The notes under the pieces: model-generated | Told to the model about the DNA's origin: nothing | Seen by the model: only the letters and a program-made list of their open reading frames with translations | Databases searched by the model: none | DNA from: Mycolicibacillus trivialis | GTDB taxonomy: Bacteria > Actinomycetota > Actinomycetes > Mycobacteriales > Mycobacteriaceae | Length of the DNA stretch: 64,000 nucleotides | Assembly: GCF_002102395.1 (NCBI RefSeq) | Contig: NZ_LQPZ01000030.1 | Location: forward strand, 1 to 64,000 | Direction of reading: 5' to 3' | Part shown: positions 1 to 10,315 of the stretch, in pieces | Layout of the letters: each line of letters starts with the position of its first letter | How positions within the stretch are numbered: the first letter of the stretch is position 1 | Made by a program: the position numbers and the translations under genes

Positions 1-134
1 GACTGGAGGGCCGCGGGCGGGGTGGGCCCGCGGCCCTCCAGTCCGCGCCTGCGCACCCCGCCGGAGCCGACGGTGGGCCCCTTCTTGGTGCCGGCCTTGC
101 GGACCGCGCCGCGGCGCCGCGAGTTGCCCGCCAT
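1..134 (-). CDS. 23S rRNA 2'-O-methyltransferase RlmB/SpoU family, N-terminal part only
   Basis: Only the first 44 codons are in the window; the rest lies beyond base 1. The protein opens [19 protein letters not shown] and continues [22 protein letters not shown]. This basic, Gly/Pro-rich leader is typical of the mycobacterial Rv3579c family of SAM-dependent SpoU methyltransferases, where it precedes the catalytic SPOUT domain. The ATG overlaps the TGA of cysS (ATGA), so it is translationally coupled to it. The stretch coding for [13 protein letters not shown] is also a perfect 18-bp inverted repeat (1-18 with 26-43). The identification rests on the leader sequence and on position downstream of cysS; the catalytic domain is not visible. 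Confidence 0.8.
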   Translation of the reverse strand, partial: MAGNSRRRGAVRKAGTKKGPTVGSGGVRRRGLEGRGPTPPAALQ

Positions 135-1555
135 CAGTGCGCGCCCCGTTCGCTCAGCGACCAGGCCGGCCCGTCCCCGGTGTCGGTGACCTCGATGCCC
201 GCCTCCTTGAGCCGGTCGCGGATCTCGTCGGCCAGCGCCCAGTCCCGGTCGCCGCGGGCCTCTTCCCGGCGGGCGAGTTCCGCGCGGGCCAGCACGTCGA
301 CGGCGGCCAGCGCCGCGGAGGTCTCGTCGCGCGACTCCCAGCGCTCGTCGAGCGGGTCGCAGCCGAGGATGCCCATCATGGCCCGGATGCTGCCGGCGTG
401 GGTGCGGGCGGCGGCGGTGTCGCCGGCGTCGAGCGCCCGGTTGCCCTCGGCCCGGACGTGGTGCACCTCGGCCAGCGCGATCGGGACCGCCAGGTCGTCG
501 TCGAGCGCGGCGGCGAACCGCGGTGTCCACTCGCCGACCTCGACGCTGCCGGCGCGGTGGCGCACCCGGTGCAGGAAGTCCTCGACGCCGCAGTAGGCGC
601 GCACCGCGTCCTGCAGGGCGGTCTCGGAGAACTCCAGCATCGACCGGTAGTGGGCGCTGCCCAGGTAGTAGCGCAGTTCGGCGGGCCGGACCCGGGCCAG
701 CACCGCGGGCATCGACAGCACGTTGCCCAGCGACTTGCTCATCTTCTCCCCGCCCATGGTCACCCAGCCGTTGTGCAGCCAGTACCGGGCGAAGCCGTCG
801 CCGGCGGCGCGGCTCTGGGCGATCTCGTTCTCGTGGTGCGGGAAGACCAGATCCATGCCGCCGCAGTGGATGTCAAACTCGGGGCCGAGGTAGGCGCGGG
901 CCATCGCCGAGCACTCCAGGTGCCAGCCGGGCCTGCCGCGGCCCCATGGGGTGGGCCAGGACGGCTCGCCGGGCTTGGCCGACTTCCACAGCGTGAAGTC
1001 GCGCTGGTCGCGTTTGCCGGTCGCCACGCCCTCGCCCTGGTGGACGTCGTCGATCTTGTGGCCGGACAGTTGCCCGTAGTCGGGGAAGCTGAGCACGTCG
1101 AAGTAGACGTCGCCGCCGCCTTCGCGCAGGTCGGTGTAGGCGTGGCCGGTGTCGATGAGCCGGGTGATCAGTTCGACCATCTCGGTGATGTGCCCGGTGG
1201 CGCGCGGCTCGGCCGACGGCGGCAGCACCCCGAGCGCGTCGTAGGCGGCGCTGAAGGCCCGTTCGTGGGTGGCGGCCCACTCCCACCAGGGCCGGCCGGC
1301 CGCGGCGGCCTTGGTCAGGATCTTGTCGTCGATGTCGGTGACGTTACGGATGAACGCGACGTCGTAACCGCGGGCGGTCAGCCAGCGGCGCAGGATGTCG
1401 AAGGCGACGCCGCTGCGCACATGACCGATGTGCGGCATGCCCTGAACGGTGGCGCCGCACAGGTAGATCGAGGCGTGGCCGGGCCGCAGCGGGACGAAGT
1501 CGCGCACGGCGCCGGTCGCCGTGTCATGGAGCCGCAGGCGGGCGGGATCGGTCAC
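134..1555 (-). CDS. cysS: cysteinyl-tRNA synthetase
   Basis: Class I aminoacyl-tRNA synthetase that charges tRNA-Cys in the cytoplasm. The 473-residue protein has the usual family length. The HIGH motif is at residues 42-45 (PHIGH) and the KMSKS loop at 271-275 (EKMSKS). The zinc site that selects cysteine over serine is visible as Cys33, Cys215 and the His240/His241/Glu244 cluster. The start is a GTG, with TAAGCT eight bases upstream fitting a leaderless promoter. It heads toward rlmB, with which it overlaps by four bases, and follows ispF after a 30-bp gap. Mycobacteria also carry the paralogue mshC for mycothiol synthesis. MshC is shorter and lies elsewhere; full length and the position next to rlmB/ispF support cysS. 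Confidence 0.97.
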   Translation of the reverse strand: MTDPARLRLHDTATGAVRDFVPLRPGHASIYLCGATVQGMPHIGHVRSGVAFDILRRWLTARGYDVAFIRNVTDIDDKILTKAAAAGRPWWEWAATHERAFSAAYDALGVLPPSAEPRATGHITEMVELITRLIDTGHAYTDLREGGGDVYFDVLSFPDYGQLSGHKIDDVHQGEGVATGKRDQRDFTLWKSAKPGEPSWPTPWGRGRPGWHLECSAMARAYLGPEFDIHCGGMDLVFPHHENEIAQSRAAGDGFARYWLHNGWVTMGGEKMSKSLGNVLSMPAVLARVRPAELRYYLGSAHYRSMLEFSETALQDAVRAYCGVEDFLHRVRHRAGSVEVGEWTPRFAAALDDDLAVPIALAEVHHVRAEGNRALDAGDTAAARTHAGSIRAMMGILGCDPLDERWESRDETSAALAAVDVLARAELARREEARGDRDWALADEIRDRLKEAGIEVTDTGDGPAWSLSERGAH

Positions 1556-1563
1556 GACGTGCC

Positions 1564-1569
1564 AGCTTA
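1564..1569 (-). promoter_or_regulatory. -10 element of a probable leaderless promoter for cysS
   Basis: TAAGCT on the minus strand ends eight bases before the GTG of cysS. It matches the mycobacterial TANNNT -10 consensus, at a distance that puts the transcription start at or next to the start codon. No -35 was recognised. Confidence 0.5.
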
Positions 1570-1585
1570 CCGGGCGTTCCGACGG

Positions 1586-2065
1586 CTATGCGGGCCCTAC
1601 CACCAGGGCGGTGGCGATCGCGGCCATCCCCTCGCCGCGGCCGGTGAGGCCCAGCCCGTCGGTGGTGGTGCCGGAGACCGACACCGGGGCGCCCAGCAGG
1701 CCGGTGAGCAGCCGCTGCGCCTCCTCCCGGCGCGGGCCGATCCTGGGCCGGTTGGTGATCACCTGGACCGCGACGTTGCCGATCCCGAACCCGTCGGCGG
1801 TGAGCAGGTCCCGCACGTGGCCGAGCATCTGCGCGCCGGTCACCCCCGCCCAGCGCGGATCGCCGACGCCGAAGACCGTCCCGACGTCGCCGCGGCCGGC
1901 CGCCGACAGCAGCGCGTCGCAGATGGCGTGGGCGGCCACGTCGCCGTCGGAGTGCCCGGCGCAGCCGTCGGCGTCGTCGAAGTGCAGCCCGAGCAGCCGG
2001 CACGGCCGGCCGGCCTCGATCGGGTGCACGTCGGTGCCCAGCCCCACCCGGGGCAGGGCGCTCAC
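1586..2065 (-). CDS. ispF: 2-C-methyl-D-erythritol 2,4-cyclodiphosphate synthase
   Basis: Fifth enzyme of the MEP isoprenoid pathway: it cyclises CDP-methylerythritol 2-phosphate to MEcPP with release of CMP. The 159-residue length is typical. The metal-binding DVH motif is at residues 12-14, with the third ligand expected at His46 after GHSDGD (37-42). The start is a GTG that overlaps the ispD stop codon (GTGA), so IspD and IspF, which act two steps apart, are made from one coupled message. Isoprenoids made this way feed menaquinone and polyprenyl phosphate carriers. Confidence 0.97.
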   Translation of the reverse strand: MSALPRVGLGTDVHPIEAGRPCRLLGLHFDDADGCAGHSDGDVAAHAICDALLSAAGRGDVGTVFGVGDPRWAGVTGAQMLGHVRDLLTADGFGIGNVAVQVITNRPRIGPRREEAQRLLTGLLGAPVSVSGTTTDGLGLTGRGEGMAAIATALVVGPA

Positions 2066-2721
2066 CGGTCCACCAGCGCCTGGGCCAGCGTCAGGTCCAG
2101 CGGGTTGGTGATCTTGAAGGCCAGCGGATCGCCGTCGACGGTCTGGACCTGCCCGCCGATGTTCTCCACCATCGCCGAGTCGTCGGTGAACGCGGCGTCA
2201 CCGGCGCGTTCATAGGCGCGCAGCAGCAGATCGGTGGCGAAGCCCTGCGGGGTCTGCACGGCCCGCAACCCGGCCCGCTCCGGGGTGCCCAACACCGCGC
2301 CGTTGGCGTCGACGGCCTTGATGGTGTCGGTGACCGGCAGCGCGGGCACCACCGCGGAATGGCCGGCGTGCAGCGCTTCGACGACCCGCACGATCAGCGC
2401 CGGCGGGGTCAGCGGCCGCGCCGCGTCGTGAACCAGCACGAACCGCGGGTCGCCGACGGCGGCCAACGCCAGACGTACCGACTCGGTGCGGCTGGCACCC
2501 CCGGCCACCACCTCGACGTCCTCGCCGCCCAGGATCAGTTTCGCCTGGTCGGTGCGGTCCGCCGGGACGGCGATCACCACCCGGTCGATCACCCCGGATT
2601 CCTGCATACCGGTGACCGCCCGCTCCACCAGCGTGCGGCCCGCCAGCTGGAAGAATGCCTTGGGCACCCCGGCTTTGAGACGCTTTCCGGCTCCGGCGGC
2701 AGGCACCACCGCCACGGTCAC
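2062..2721 (-). CDS. ispD: 2-C-methyl-D-erythritol 4-phosphate cytidylyltransferase
   Basis: Third MEP-pathway enzyme; it transfers CMP from CTP to MEP. The 219-residue protein begins [15 protein letters not shown]. The N-terminal A-A-G-x-G-x-R-L loop binds the CTP phosphates, and VPKAF supplies the conserved lysine. The later VLVHDAARP and TPQGF motifs are also family signatures. The open frame runs upstream into carD, but the GTG seven bases after the carD stop gives the correct family N-terminus. The position directly downstream of carD is conserved in mycobacteria. Confidence 0.96.
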   Translation of the reverse strand: MTVAVVPAAGAGKRLKAGVPKAFFQLAGRTLVERAVTGMQESGVIDRVVIAVPADRTDQAKLILGGEDVEVVAGGASRTESVRLALAAVGDPRFVLVHDAARPLTPPALIVRVVEALHAGHSAVVPALPVTDTIKAVDANGAVLGTPERAGLRAVQTPQGFATDLLLRAYERAGDAAFTDDSAMVENIGGQVQTVDGDPLAFKITNPLDLTLAQALVDR

Positions 2722-2728
2722 CGGATTG

Positions 2729-3569
<841 letters not shown>

Positions 3570-4124
3570 GTGAAACCGATCCGCAACCGCCTGTCGGTCG
3601 TTTCCGCCGGGTTCGCCGCCGGCGCCCTGATGCTCGGCACCGTGCTGACCGGGTGCGGCACCGGCCAGCACTCCCAGTCCGCCGACCAGCTTCCGGCCGT
3701 CAACGGCGCCGAGGCCACGCTGCAACAGGTGGCGTTGCGCGACATCTACATCCAGGCCGTGCAGAGCACCGATTACCTGCAGGCCGGCCGCACGGTGAAG
3801 CTGGTGTTGGCCATCGCCAACGAGTCGCTGGAGACCAACGAGCACCTGGTGTCGATCACCACCGACATCGGCGACGTGACGCTCAACCCGACCAAGCCGG
3901 AAATCCCGGTCGGCGGGCGGCTGTTGGTCGGCACCCCGGTGGGTCAGACCGCCAGCCCCAAGCAGGAGAACGTCAACACCGCCGAGGCCACCGTGGAGTT
4001 GAGCGAGCCGATCACCAACGGCATCGACTACGACTTCACCTTCACCTTCGAGAAGGCCGGCTCCACCACCGTCGCGGTGCCCATCTCGGCCGGCCTCGCA
4101 CCGCAGCCGGTCCCGGCGGACTGA
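3570..4124 (+). CDS. lpqE: lipoprotein LpqE
   Basis: Exported mycobacterial lipoprotein of unknown biochemical role, 184 residues. The signal peptide has basic residues (MKPIRNRLS), a hydrophobic core and a lipobox ending VLTGC, so the Cys at about residue 28 should be diacylglycerol-modified and anchored in the membrane. The mature part is a compact beta-rich domain (for example [15 protein letters not shown]) resembling copper-chaperone/DUF461-like folds, but it lacks an obvious Met/His metal cluster. The start is a GTG with GGAGG six bases upstream. It precedes radA by 38 bp. Confidence 0.85.
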   Translation: MKPIRNRLSVVSAGFAAGALMLGTVLTGCGTGQHSQSADQLPAVNGAEATLQQVALRDIYIQAVQSTDYLQAGRTVKLVLAIANESLETNEHLVSITTDIGDVTLNPTKPEIPVGGRLLVGTPVGQTASPKQENVNTAEATVELSEPITNGIDYDFTFTFEKAGSTTVAVPISAGLAPQPVPAD

Positions 4125-4150
4125 CCGCGGCGACTGTCGGACCCGACCGA

Positions 4151-4156
4151 TACGGT
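4151..4156 (+). promoter_or_regulatory. -10 element of a probable leaderless promoter for radA
   Basis: TACGGT ends six bases before the radA GTG, the spacing expected when transcription starts at the start codon. It lies in the 38-bp gap after lpqE, so radA-disA can be transcribed on its own. Confidence 0.5.
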
Positions 4157-4162
4157 CGCCGG

Positions 4163-5596
4163 GTGGCCAAGGCACGTTCGCAGTACCGCTGCTCGGAGTG
4201 TGGGCACCTCACCGCCAAGTGGGTGGGGCGCTGCCCCGAATGCGGGACCTGGGGCACCGTCGACGAGGTCGCGCCGCTCGCCGCGGCGGCCGGACCGCGG
4301 CCGGTCACCCCGATGCGCCCGGCGGTGTCGATCAGCACGATCGAACCGGCCCACACCCGCCACCATCCCACCGGGGTCGATGAACTGGACCGGGTGCTCG
4401 GCGGCGGGGTCGTCCCCGGATCGGTGACGTTGCTGGCCGGGGATCCCGGCGTCGGGAAATCCACGCTGCTGCTTCAGGTCGCGCACCGCTGGGCGGCGGG
4501 TGGCCGACGCGCGCTGTACATCTCCGGTGAGGAGACCGCCGGGCAGGTCCGGATGCGCGCGGAACGCACCGGCTGCGCCCACCCGGAGGTCTACCTCTCC
4601 GCCGAGAACGACCTGCACACCGTGCTCGGCCACCTCGACGCGGTGGCGCCGTCCCTGATGATCGTCGACTCGGTCCAGACCGTCACCGCCGCCGACACCG
4701 ACGGGGTCAGCGGCGGGGTCACCCAGGTGCGCGCGGTCACCACCGCGCTGACCGCCGCCGTCAAGGCTTCCGGGGTGGCGCTGGTGCTGGTCGGCCACGT
4801 CACCAAGGACGGCGCCATCGCCGGGCCCCGCTCGCTGGAGCACCTGGTCGACGTGGTGCTGCACTTCGAGGGCGATCGGGATTCCGCGCTGCGGATGGTG
4901 CGCGGGGTCAAGAACCGCTTCGGCGGTGCCGATGAGGTCGGCTGCTTCCTGTTGCGCGACAACGGGATCGAGGGGGTCGCCGACCCGTCCGGGCTGTTCT
5001 TGGACCGGCGCGGTGAACCGGTCCCCGGCACCGCGATCACGGTCACGCTGGACGGCAAACGGCCGCTGGTCGGCGAGGTGCAGGCGCTGCTGACCACCCC
5101 GGCCGGCGGCCCGCCGCGCCGCGCGGTCAGCGGCATCGACCACGCCCGCACCGCGATGATCACCGCGGTACTCGAAAAGCACGCCGGGCTGCCGGTCAGC
5201 AGGCGGGACATCTACCTGTCCACGGTCGGCGGCATGCGGCTCACCGACGCGTCGGCGGATCTGGCGGTCGCGATGGCGTTGGCCTCCGCGCTTGCCGACC
5301 TGCCGTTGCCGGCAGGCACCGTCAGCATCGGCGAGGTGGGCCTGGCCGGTGACCTGCGACCGGTGGTGGGGATGGAGCGCCGGCTGGCCGAGGCCGCCCG
5401 GCTGGGTTTCACCACCGCCCTGGTGCCGCCCGGCACCGGCGCCGCACCGCCGGGGCTTCGGGTTATCGAGTCGGCCACCATCGTCGACGCCCTGCAGCAC
5501 CTGGCCGACATCGCGGTGCGCCCACGGCCGCGCCGCCCGGCGCTGCGTCTGCTCGATGCGCCACCACCGGATCCCGGCGCAGAGCAGAATGGGTGA
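4163..5596 (+). CDS. radA: DNA repair protein RadA (Sms)
   Basis: RecA-related ATPase that drives branch migration during recombination and repair. The order of domains is clear in its 477 residues: a C4 zinc finger (Cys10, Cys13, Cys24, Cys27), the ATPase core with Walker [10 protein letters not shown] at 93-101, the RadA-specific KNRFG motif, then a Lon-protease-like C-terminal domain ([16 protein letters not shown] and onward). The long upstream open frame is not used: the family begins [13 protein letters not shown], which fits the GTG chosen, and a leaderless -10 lies just before it. Its stop overlaps the disA start by four bases, coupling the two genes. Confidence 0.96.
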   Translation: MAKARSQYRCSECGHLTAKWVGRCPECGTWGTVDEVAPLAAAAGPRPVTPMRPAVSISTIEPAHTRHHPTGVDELDRVLGGGVVPGSVTLLAGDPGVGKSTLLLQVAHRWAAGGRRALYISGEETAGQVRMRAERTGCAHPEVYLSAENDLHTVLGHLDAVAPSLMIVDSVQTVTAADTDGVSGGVTQVRAVTTALTAAVKASGVALVLVGHVTKDGAIAGPRSLEHLVDVVLHFEGDRDSALRMVRGVKNRFGGADEVGCFLLRDNGIEGVADPSGLFLDRRGEPVPGTAITVTLDGKRPLVGEVQALLTTPAGGPPRRAVSGIDHARTAMITAVLEKHAGLPVSRRDIYLSTVGGMRLTDASADLAVAMALASALADLPLPAGTVSIGEVGLAGDLRPVVGMERRLAEAARLGFTTALVPPGTGAAPPGLRVIESATIVDALQHLADIAVRPRPRRPALRLLDAPPPDPGAEQNG

Positions 5597-6681
5597 GCGT
5601 GAGACCCGACACCCCGCCCACCCTGCGTGACACCGTCGCCCGACTGGCCCCCGGCACCGGCCTGCGCGACGGCCTGGAACGCATCCTGCGCGGCCGCACC
5701 GGCGCGATCATCGTGCTCGGCCACGACGAGAGTGTGGAAGCGGTCTGCGACGGCGGGTTCTCCCTCGACGTCCGCTACGCGCCGACCCGGCTGCGGGAAC
5801 TGTCGAAGATGGACGGCGCGGTGGTGCTGTCCACCGACGGCGCCCGCATCCTGCGCGCCAACGTGCAGCTGGTGCCCGACCCGTCCATCCCGACCGACGA
5901 GTCCGGCACCCGGCACCGCTCGGCGGAGCGCACCGCCATCCAGACCGGCGTCCCGGTCGTCTCGGTCAGCCACTCGATGAACATCGTCACGGTCTACGTC
6001 AACGGCGAACGGCACGTGCTGGCCGACTCGGCGACCATCCTGTCGCGGGCCAACCAGGCCATCGCCACCCTCGAACGGTTCCGGGCCCGGCTCAACGAGG
6101 TCAGCAGGCAGCTCTCCCGCGCCGAGATCGAGGACTTCGCGACGCTGCGCGACGCCATGACCGTGGTGCAGCGCCTCGAACTGGTCCGCCGGATCGGGCT
6201 GGAGATCGACGACGACGCGGTCGAGCTGGGCACCGACGGCCGCCAGCTGCGGCTGCAGCTGGAAGAGCTGCTGGGCGGCAACGACTCGGCGCGGGAACTG
6301 TTCGTCCGCGACTACCACGCCAACCCCGAGCCGCTGACCAAGACGCAGGTCGCCGCGGTGCTCGATGAGCTCGACACGCTCTCCGACAGTGAACTGCTGG
6401 ACTTCACCATGCTGGCCAAGGTGTTCGGCTACCCCTCCACCGACGAAGCCCAGGACTCGGCGGTCAGCCCGCGCGGCTACCGGGCGCTGGCCGGCATCCC
6501 GCGGCTGCAGTTCGCCCACGCCGACCTGCTGGTCCGCGCGTTCGGGTCACTGCAGGGGCTGCTGGCGGCCAGTGCCGGGGACCTGCAGTCGGTGGAGGGC
6601 ATCGGCACGATGTGGTCGCGCCATGTCCGCGAAGGACTTTCGCAGCTCGCCGAGTCGACGATCACCGACCGGTTGAGCTGA
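5593..6681 (+). CDS. disA: DNA integrity scanning diadenylate cyclase DisA
   Basis: Makes the second messenger c-di-AMP from two ATP and binds branched DNA. The N-terminal DAC domain holds the catalytic DGA (74-76) and RHR (107-109) motifs, in KMDGAVVL and [10 protein letters not shown] helical linker and a C-terminal helix-hairpin-helix DNA-binding domain (ending [14 protein letters not shown]) follow. The 362-residue length matches the family. The GTGA overlap with radA reflects a functional link, since RadA restrains DisA activity in characterised systems. The gene ends eight bases before the convergent Rv3587c-like gene. Confidence 0.97.
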   Translation: MSVRPDTPPTLRDTVARLAPGTGLRDGLERILRGRTGAIIVLGHDESVEAVCDGGFSLDVRYAPTRLRELSKMDGAVVLSTDGARILRANVQLVPDPSIPTDESGTRHRSAERTAIQTGVPVVSVSHSMNIVTVYVNGERHVLADSATILSRANQAIATLERFRARLNEVSRQLSRAEIEDFATLRDAMTVVQRLELVRRIGLEIDDDAVELGTDGRQLRLQLEELLGGNDSARELFVRDYHANPEPLTKTQVAAVLDELDTLSDSELLDFTMLAKVFGYPSTDEAQDSAVSPRGYRALAGIPRLQFAHADLLVRAFGSLQGLLAASAGDLQSVEGIGTMWSRHVREGLSQLAESTITDRLS

Positions 6682-6689
6682 GGCGACCG

Positions 6690-7532
6690 TCAGTTACCCG
6701 GGCCGTGCGGCACCTCTTCGACCGGGCCCGGCGGCGGACCGGTGGGCGCCTGCGGCTGCTGCTCGTCGGGCTGCTGCTCCCCCGGCTGTTGCTCGGGCGG
6801 TGGCGCCTCCCCGGGCTGGGCGGCATCGGCGAGGATGAACGGCACCGAAGCGGACCGCAGATTGCCCAGCTGGACCACCAGGTTGTAGGTGCCCGGGCCG
6901 ATCGGCTTGCGCGGCAACGGGCACTGCGGCGCCGACCCGGTGCCGGTCCAGGTCACCGTGGTGACCACCTGCTCACCGGGTTTGAAGTCCTTGACCAGGG
7001 TCTCGTTGGACGGCGCGCAGTCCAGGTTGGACCACAACCGCTGGTTGTCCAGGGAGTAGACGTAGGCGGCGAGCACCGCGGCGCCGACGTCACGCTTGCA
7101 GGTGACCAGCCCGATGTTGGTCACCACCATGGTGAATTTGGGCTGCTCGCCCACCGTGTAGCGGGGCTGGTTGGTCAGGCCCTTGACCGCCAGCACCGAA
7201 TCGGGGCAGTCGTCGCCCTCGTTGAGCACCGGCGGCGGCGTCACCGCCTCGGTGGGCGTCGGGGTGGGCGGCGGGCTCTCCTCGGCGGGCGGCACCACCG
7301 GAGTCTTGCCCTCCGGCTGTTCCGGGCCGGCCTGCTGCCCGGTCGCGGTGGTGTCGGTGTTCTCCTCGGCGGAACCGTCGCGGGTGACCGCCACGATGAT
7401 CGCGATCACGATCGCGATCACCACCGCGGCTACCCCGAGCGCCAGCCCCCGGCGTCGCCAATAGATTTTGGGTGGGAGCGGGCCCTGCGGTTCCAAATCC
7501 AACACATCATCACGGTAAGCCCAGGTCAGCAC
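6690..7532 (-). CDS. conserved membrane-anchored protein, Rv3587c-like
   Basis: A 280-residue single-pass protein of unknown function found throughout mycobacteria. About 27 cytoplasmic residues (ending KIYWRRRG) precede one hydrophobic helix (LALGVAAVVIAIVIAIIVAV). A Glu/Thr/Pro-rich linker follows, then an extracytoplasmic beta-rich domain that carries three or four cysteines (DDCPDS, VTCKRD, DCAPS, QCPLP), probably as disulfides. The C-terminus is a low-complexity Pro/Gln tail. The start is a GTG, and no clear ribosome-binding site is seen. Confidence 0.8.
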   Translation of the reverse strand: MLTWAYRDDVLDLEPQGPLPPKIYWRRRGLALGVAAVVIAIVIAIIVAVTRDGSAEENTDTTATGQQAGPEQPEGKTPVVPPAEESPPPTPTPTEAVTPPPVLNEGDDCPDSVLAVKGLTNQPRYTVGEQPKFTMVVTNIGLVTCKRDVGAAVLAAYVYSLDNQRLWSNLDCAPSNETLVKDFKPGEQVVTTVTWTGTGSAPQCPLPRKPIGPGTYNLVVQLGNLRSASVPFILADAAQPGEAPPPEQQPGEQQPDEQQPQAPTGPPPGPVEEVPHGPGN

Positions 7533-7610
7533 AACACGTCCGATCGATCTCGGCGTGTCGCGACCGCGTTGTGACCTTCCGCGACTATCCGCGCGAATCG
7601 GGCGTCGGCG

Positions 7611-8228
7611 TCACTCGCCGATGTCGCCGAGGTGGTCGCGCAGTTCCACCTCGCCGTCGGCCAGGTGGTAGGTGGCACCGACGATCGCCAGGGTGCCCGC
7701 CGCGACCCGTTCGGCGATCACCGAGGAGCGTTCCCGCAACTGCACGACGGTCTCGTTGACGTGGCGGGTCTCGAACTCGTCGATGGTGGTCAGCCCCTCG
7801 CGCCGGCCCAGCAGGATCGAGGTGGTCACCGGCTCCACCACGTCGCGCAGGTAGCCGCCGGGGATCGCGCCGTCGTCGAGTGCCGCCTTGCCCGCCTTGA
7901 CCGCGCCGCAGCTGTCGTGGCCGAGCACCACGATCAGCGGCACGTCGAGTACCAGCACCGCGAACTCGATCGAGCCGAGCACCGAGGTGTCGATGACGTG
8001 GCCGGCGGTGCGCACCACGAACATGTCGCCGAGGCCCTGGTCGAAGATGATCTCCGCGGCCACCCGGCTGTCCCCGCAGCCGAACACCACCGCGGTGGGG
8101 GCCTGCCCGTCGGCCAGGCTGGTGCGCCGCTCGATGCTCTGGCTGGGATGGGCCGGGGCACCGGCGACGAACCGCTGGTTACCCTCCCTCAGTGACCTCC
8201 ATGCGGATATCGGATTCGTATTCGGCAT
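7611..8228 (-). CDS. canB: beta-class carbonic anhydrase
   Basis: Interconverts CO2 and bicarbonate. In this 205-residue protein the zinc ligands Cys51, His104 and Cys107 and the Asp53-Arg55 dyad of the CxDxR signature are all present, with the numbering of the M. tuberculosis Rv3588c protein. The motif reads CGDSR where most members have CADSR; Gly for Ala at this position should be tolerated. The start is the ATG of MPNTNPISAW. Upstream in-frame codons run into mutY and are not family-like. It is divergent from mutY with only 37 bp between them. Confidence 0.95.
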   Translation of the reverse strand: MPNTNPISAWRSLREGNQRFVAGAPAHPSQSIERRTSLADGQAPTAVVFGCGDSRVAAEIIFDQGLGDMFVVRTAGHVIDTSVLGSIEFAVLVLDVPLIVVLGHDSCGAVKAGKAALDDGAIPGGYLRDVVEPVTTSILLGRREGLTTIDEFETRHVNETVVQLRERSSVIAERVAAGTLAIVGATYHLADGEVELRDHLGDIGE

Positions 8229-8265
8229 ACCCGGTATTCTGCACCGCCGCACACCGCCGACCGTC

Positions 8266-9138
8266 ATGAGTATCCGTTCGACGGAGTTGCTGGACTGGTA
8301 CGACCGCGCCGGGCGCGATCTGCCGTGGCGCGACCCGTCGGTCAACGCGTGGCAGATCCTGGTCAGCGAGATCATGTTGCAGCAGACCCCGGTCGCGCGG
8401 GTCCTGCCGGTGTGGACCGCCTGGGTGGCGCGCTGGCCGACCGCGTCGGCGACCGCGGCGGCCGGCCCCGCCGAGGTGCTGCGCGCCTGGGGCAAGCTGG
8501 GCTACCCGCGGCGGGCCAAACGGCTGCACGAATGCGCCGTCGTGGTCGCCCGCGACCACGGCGACACGGTCCCCGCGGACGTGGAGACCCTGCTCGAACT
8601 GCCCGGGGTGGGCGCCTACACCGCGCGGGCGGTGGCCTGCTTCGCCTACCGGCAGCCGGTGCCGGTGGTCGACACCAACGTGCGGCGGGTGGTGGCCCGC
8701 GCGGTGCACGGCCGGGCCGAGGCCGGCGCCCCGGCGGCCACCCGCGACCACGCCGACGTGAGCGTGCTGCTGCCCGATGACGCTGTGGCACCACGGTTCT
8801 CGGCGGCGCTGATGGAGCTGGGCGCGCTGGTGTGCACCGCGCGCAGCCCGGACTGCGGGCAGTGCCCGCTGAGTTCCTGCGCGTGGCGGGACGCCGGCTA
8901 CCCGCCGTCCACGGCCCCACCGCGGCGGGTGCAGCGCTACGCCGGGACCGACCGGCAGGTGCGCGGCCGGCTGCTCGACGTGTTGCGTGCCGCCGACTCC
9001 GCGGTGCCCGGCACGGCGTTGGACGCCGCCTGGACCGTCGATGCGGCCCAACGAGACCGGGCGCTGGCCTCGCTGCTCGCCGACGGCCTGGTGGAGCGCA
9101 CCCGCACCGGGTGGTACGCGCTGCCCGGGGAAGGCTGA
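8266..9138 (+). CDS. mutY: adenine DNA glycosylase MutY
   Basis: Removes adenine mispaired with 8-oxoguanine. The 290-residue protein has the catalytic Glu35 (SEIMLQQT), the helix-hairpin-helix LPGVGAYTARA, the catalytic Asp in VVDTNVRRV, and an iron-sulfur cysteine set spaced C-x6-C-x2-C-x4-C (in VCTARSPDCGQCPLSSC). It is shorter than the E. coli enzyme because the C-terminal 8-oxoG-sensing domain is reduced, as in other mycobacteria. A TATTCT at 8235-8240 may be its -10. The short gap it shares with canB suggests overlapping promoters. Confidence 0.95.
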   Translation: MSIRSTELLDWYDRAGRDLPWRDPSVNAWQILVSEIMLQQTPVARVLPVWTAWVARWPTASATAAAGPAEVLRAWGKLGYPRRAKRLHECAVVVARDHGDTVPADVETLLELPGVGAYTARAVACFAYRQPVPVVDTNVRRVVARAVHGRAEAGAPAATRDHADVSVLLPDDAVAPRFSAALMELGALVCTARSPDCGQCPLSSCAWRDAGYPPSTAPPRRVQRYAGTDRQVRGRLLDVLRAADSAVPGTALDAAWTVDAAQRDRALASLLADGLVERTRTGWYALPGEG

Positions 9139-9152
9139 GCGTTCCGGCGGGC

Positions 9153-9932
9153 TCAGCCCCGGCCGTGCAGGAAATCCGCGACTGCCCGGCGGTAGAGGTC
9201 CGGCGCCTCGTCGTGGATGAGATGGCCGGCCTGCGGAGCCGCCAGATAGCTGCTGCGCGCGCCCGTTTCGGCCATGCGGCGCATCTGGCCGGCCGGGGTG
9301 ACCGAGTTGCCCGCCTCGATCAGCAGGGTCGGGGCACGCACCGCCCGCCATTGCGCCCAGTAATCGCGGGTGCCCCACTCGGCGGCGATCTCAATCCAGC
9401 GGGCGGTGTGTCCGTGCAGCCGCCACCCGGTCGCGGTCCGGTCGAACGCCTCCAGGAAGTACCGGCCGGCGACCGGGCCGAATTCGGCGAACACCTGCTC
9501 GGCGGTGTCGAATTCGGCCGGCAGGGCGTGCAGCCACGGCTCCCACGGCCCGGTGGTGCGGCCCCGGAAATCCGGTGCCATGTCCTCGACCACCACCGCG
9601 GTGACCAGTTCCGGGCGGCCGGCGGCCAGGCACCAGGAGTGCAACGCACCCATCGAATGCCCGATCAGGGTGACCGGCTCCCCGAGCGCGGCGACCGCGT
9701 CGCCCAGGTCGGCGACGAACCGCTCGGTGCTGATCGGATACGGGTCGGCGACGTCACGGCCCCGATGCCACGGCGCGTCGTAGGTGTACACCGCCCCGCA
9801 CTCGGTCAGCCACGGCAGCTGCCGCCCCCAGGTGCTGCCGCGGCCCATCAGCCCGTGGACCAGCACCAGCGGCGCACCGCGACCGCCGCGGCGGTGGAGC
9901 GATCCGCCGCCGGGCGTCGGCTCGACAGCCAT
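9153..9932 (-). CDS. alpha/beta-fold hydrolase, Rv3591c-like
   Basis: A 259-residue serine hydrolase of unknown substrate. Features are the oxyanion-loop HGLMGRGSTW, the nucleophile elbow GHSMG and a late QAGHLIHDE motif giving the catalytic His; the lid region is rich in Trp. The ATG chosen (MAVEPTPGGGS) has GGGAGG nine bases upstream. An in-frame start 18 codons further out is less family-like and would crowd the mhuD promoter. It is divergent from mhuD with 68 bp between them and convergent with mutY. Family members include esterases and C-C hydrolases, so the chemistry cannot be named. Confidence 0.85.
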   Translation of the reverse strand: MAVEPTPGGGSLHRRGGRGAPLVLVHGLMGRGSTWGRQLPWLTECGAVYTYDAPWHRGRDVADPYPISTERFVADLGDAVAALGEPVTLIGHSMGALHSWCLAAGRPELVTAVVVEDMAPDFRGRTTGPWEPWLHALPAEFDTAEQVFAEFGPVAGRYFLEAFDRTATGWRLHGHTARWIEIAAEWGTRDYWAQWRAVRAPTLLIEAGNSVTPAGQMRRMAETGARSSYLAAPQAGHLIHDEAPDLYRRAVADFLHGRG

Positions 9933-9988
9933 CCCGATCCCCTCCCGACCGAAGTTGCGTGCCGGTTCGACCGGCCTGGCAGGCACGG

Positions 9989-9994
9989 TAGCCT
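9989..9994 (+). promoter_or_regulatory. -10 element of a probable leaderless promoter for mhuD
   Basis: TAGCCT ends six bases before the mhuD ATG. No ribosome-binding site is present, consistent with a leaderless transcript. No iron-box-like palindrome was seen in the 68-bp gap. Confidence 0.55.
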
Positions 9995-10000
9995 TGCCGC

Positions 10001-10315
10001 ATGCCAGTGGTGAAGATCAACGCTATCGACGTCCCGCCGGGCGCCGGCCCCGAACTGGAGAAGCGGTTCGCCAACCGGGCACACACGGTGGAGAAGTCAC
10101 CCGGCTTCCTCGGGTTTCAGCTGCTGCGCCCGACCAAGGGCGAGGACCGCTACTTCGTGGTGACCCAGTGGGAATCCGACGAGGCGTTCCAGGCCTGGGT
10201 GGACGGCCGCGGCGCCGAGGCCCACGCCGGGTCCCGCGCCCCGGTGGCCAGCGGCGCATCGTTGTTGGAGTTCGAGGTTGTCCTGGACGTTGCCCCCGAC
10301 GCCGCCCGCAGCTGA
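10001..10315 (+). CDS. mhuD: haem-degrading monooxygenase MhuD
   Basis: Non-canonical IsdG-family enzyme that opens haem to mycobilin, releasing iron without CO. The 104-residue ferredoxin-like protein begins MPVVKINAIDV with the conserved Asn7. It keeps Trp66 in FQAWVDG and the haem-ligand His near position 75 in EAHAG. Compared with the M. tuberculosis protein, the loop after that His is changed (SRAPVAS in place of HRANPVAT), but the active-site residues remain. lpqF starts inside its 3' end. Confidence 0.93.
   Translation: MPVVKINAIDVPPGAGPELEKRFANRAHTVEKSPGFLGFQLLRPTKGEDRYFVVTQWESDEAFQAWVDGRGAEAHAGSRAPVASGASLLEFEVVLDVAPDAARS

Noticed and set aside
1-43. Hairpin as an intergenic terminator
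   Set aside because: The bases are inside the rlmB coding frame, which reads through with family-like sequence, so a terminator role is unlikely.
137-2215. Very long plus-strand open frame opposite cysS, ispF and ispD
   Set aside because: It is a shadow of three well-recognised minus-strand genes. Its Gly/Ala/Arg/His composition is that of GC-rich antisense frames and it shows no domain.
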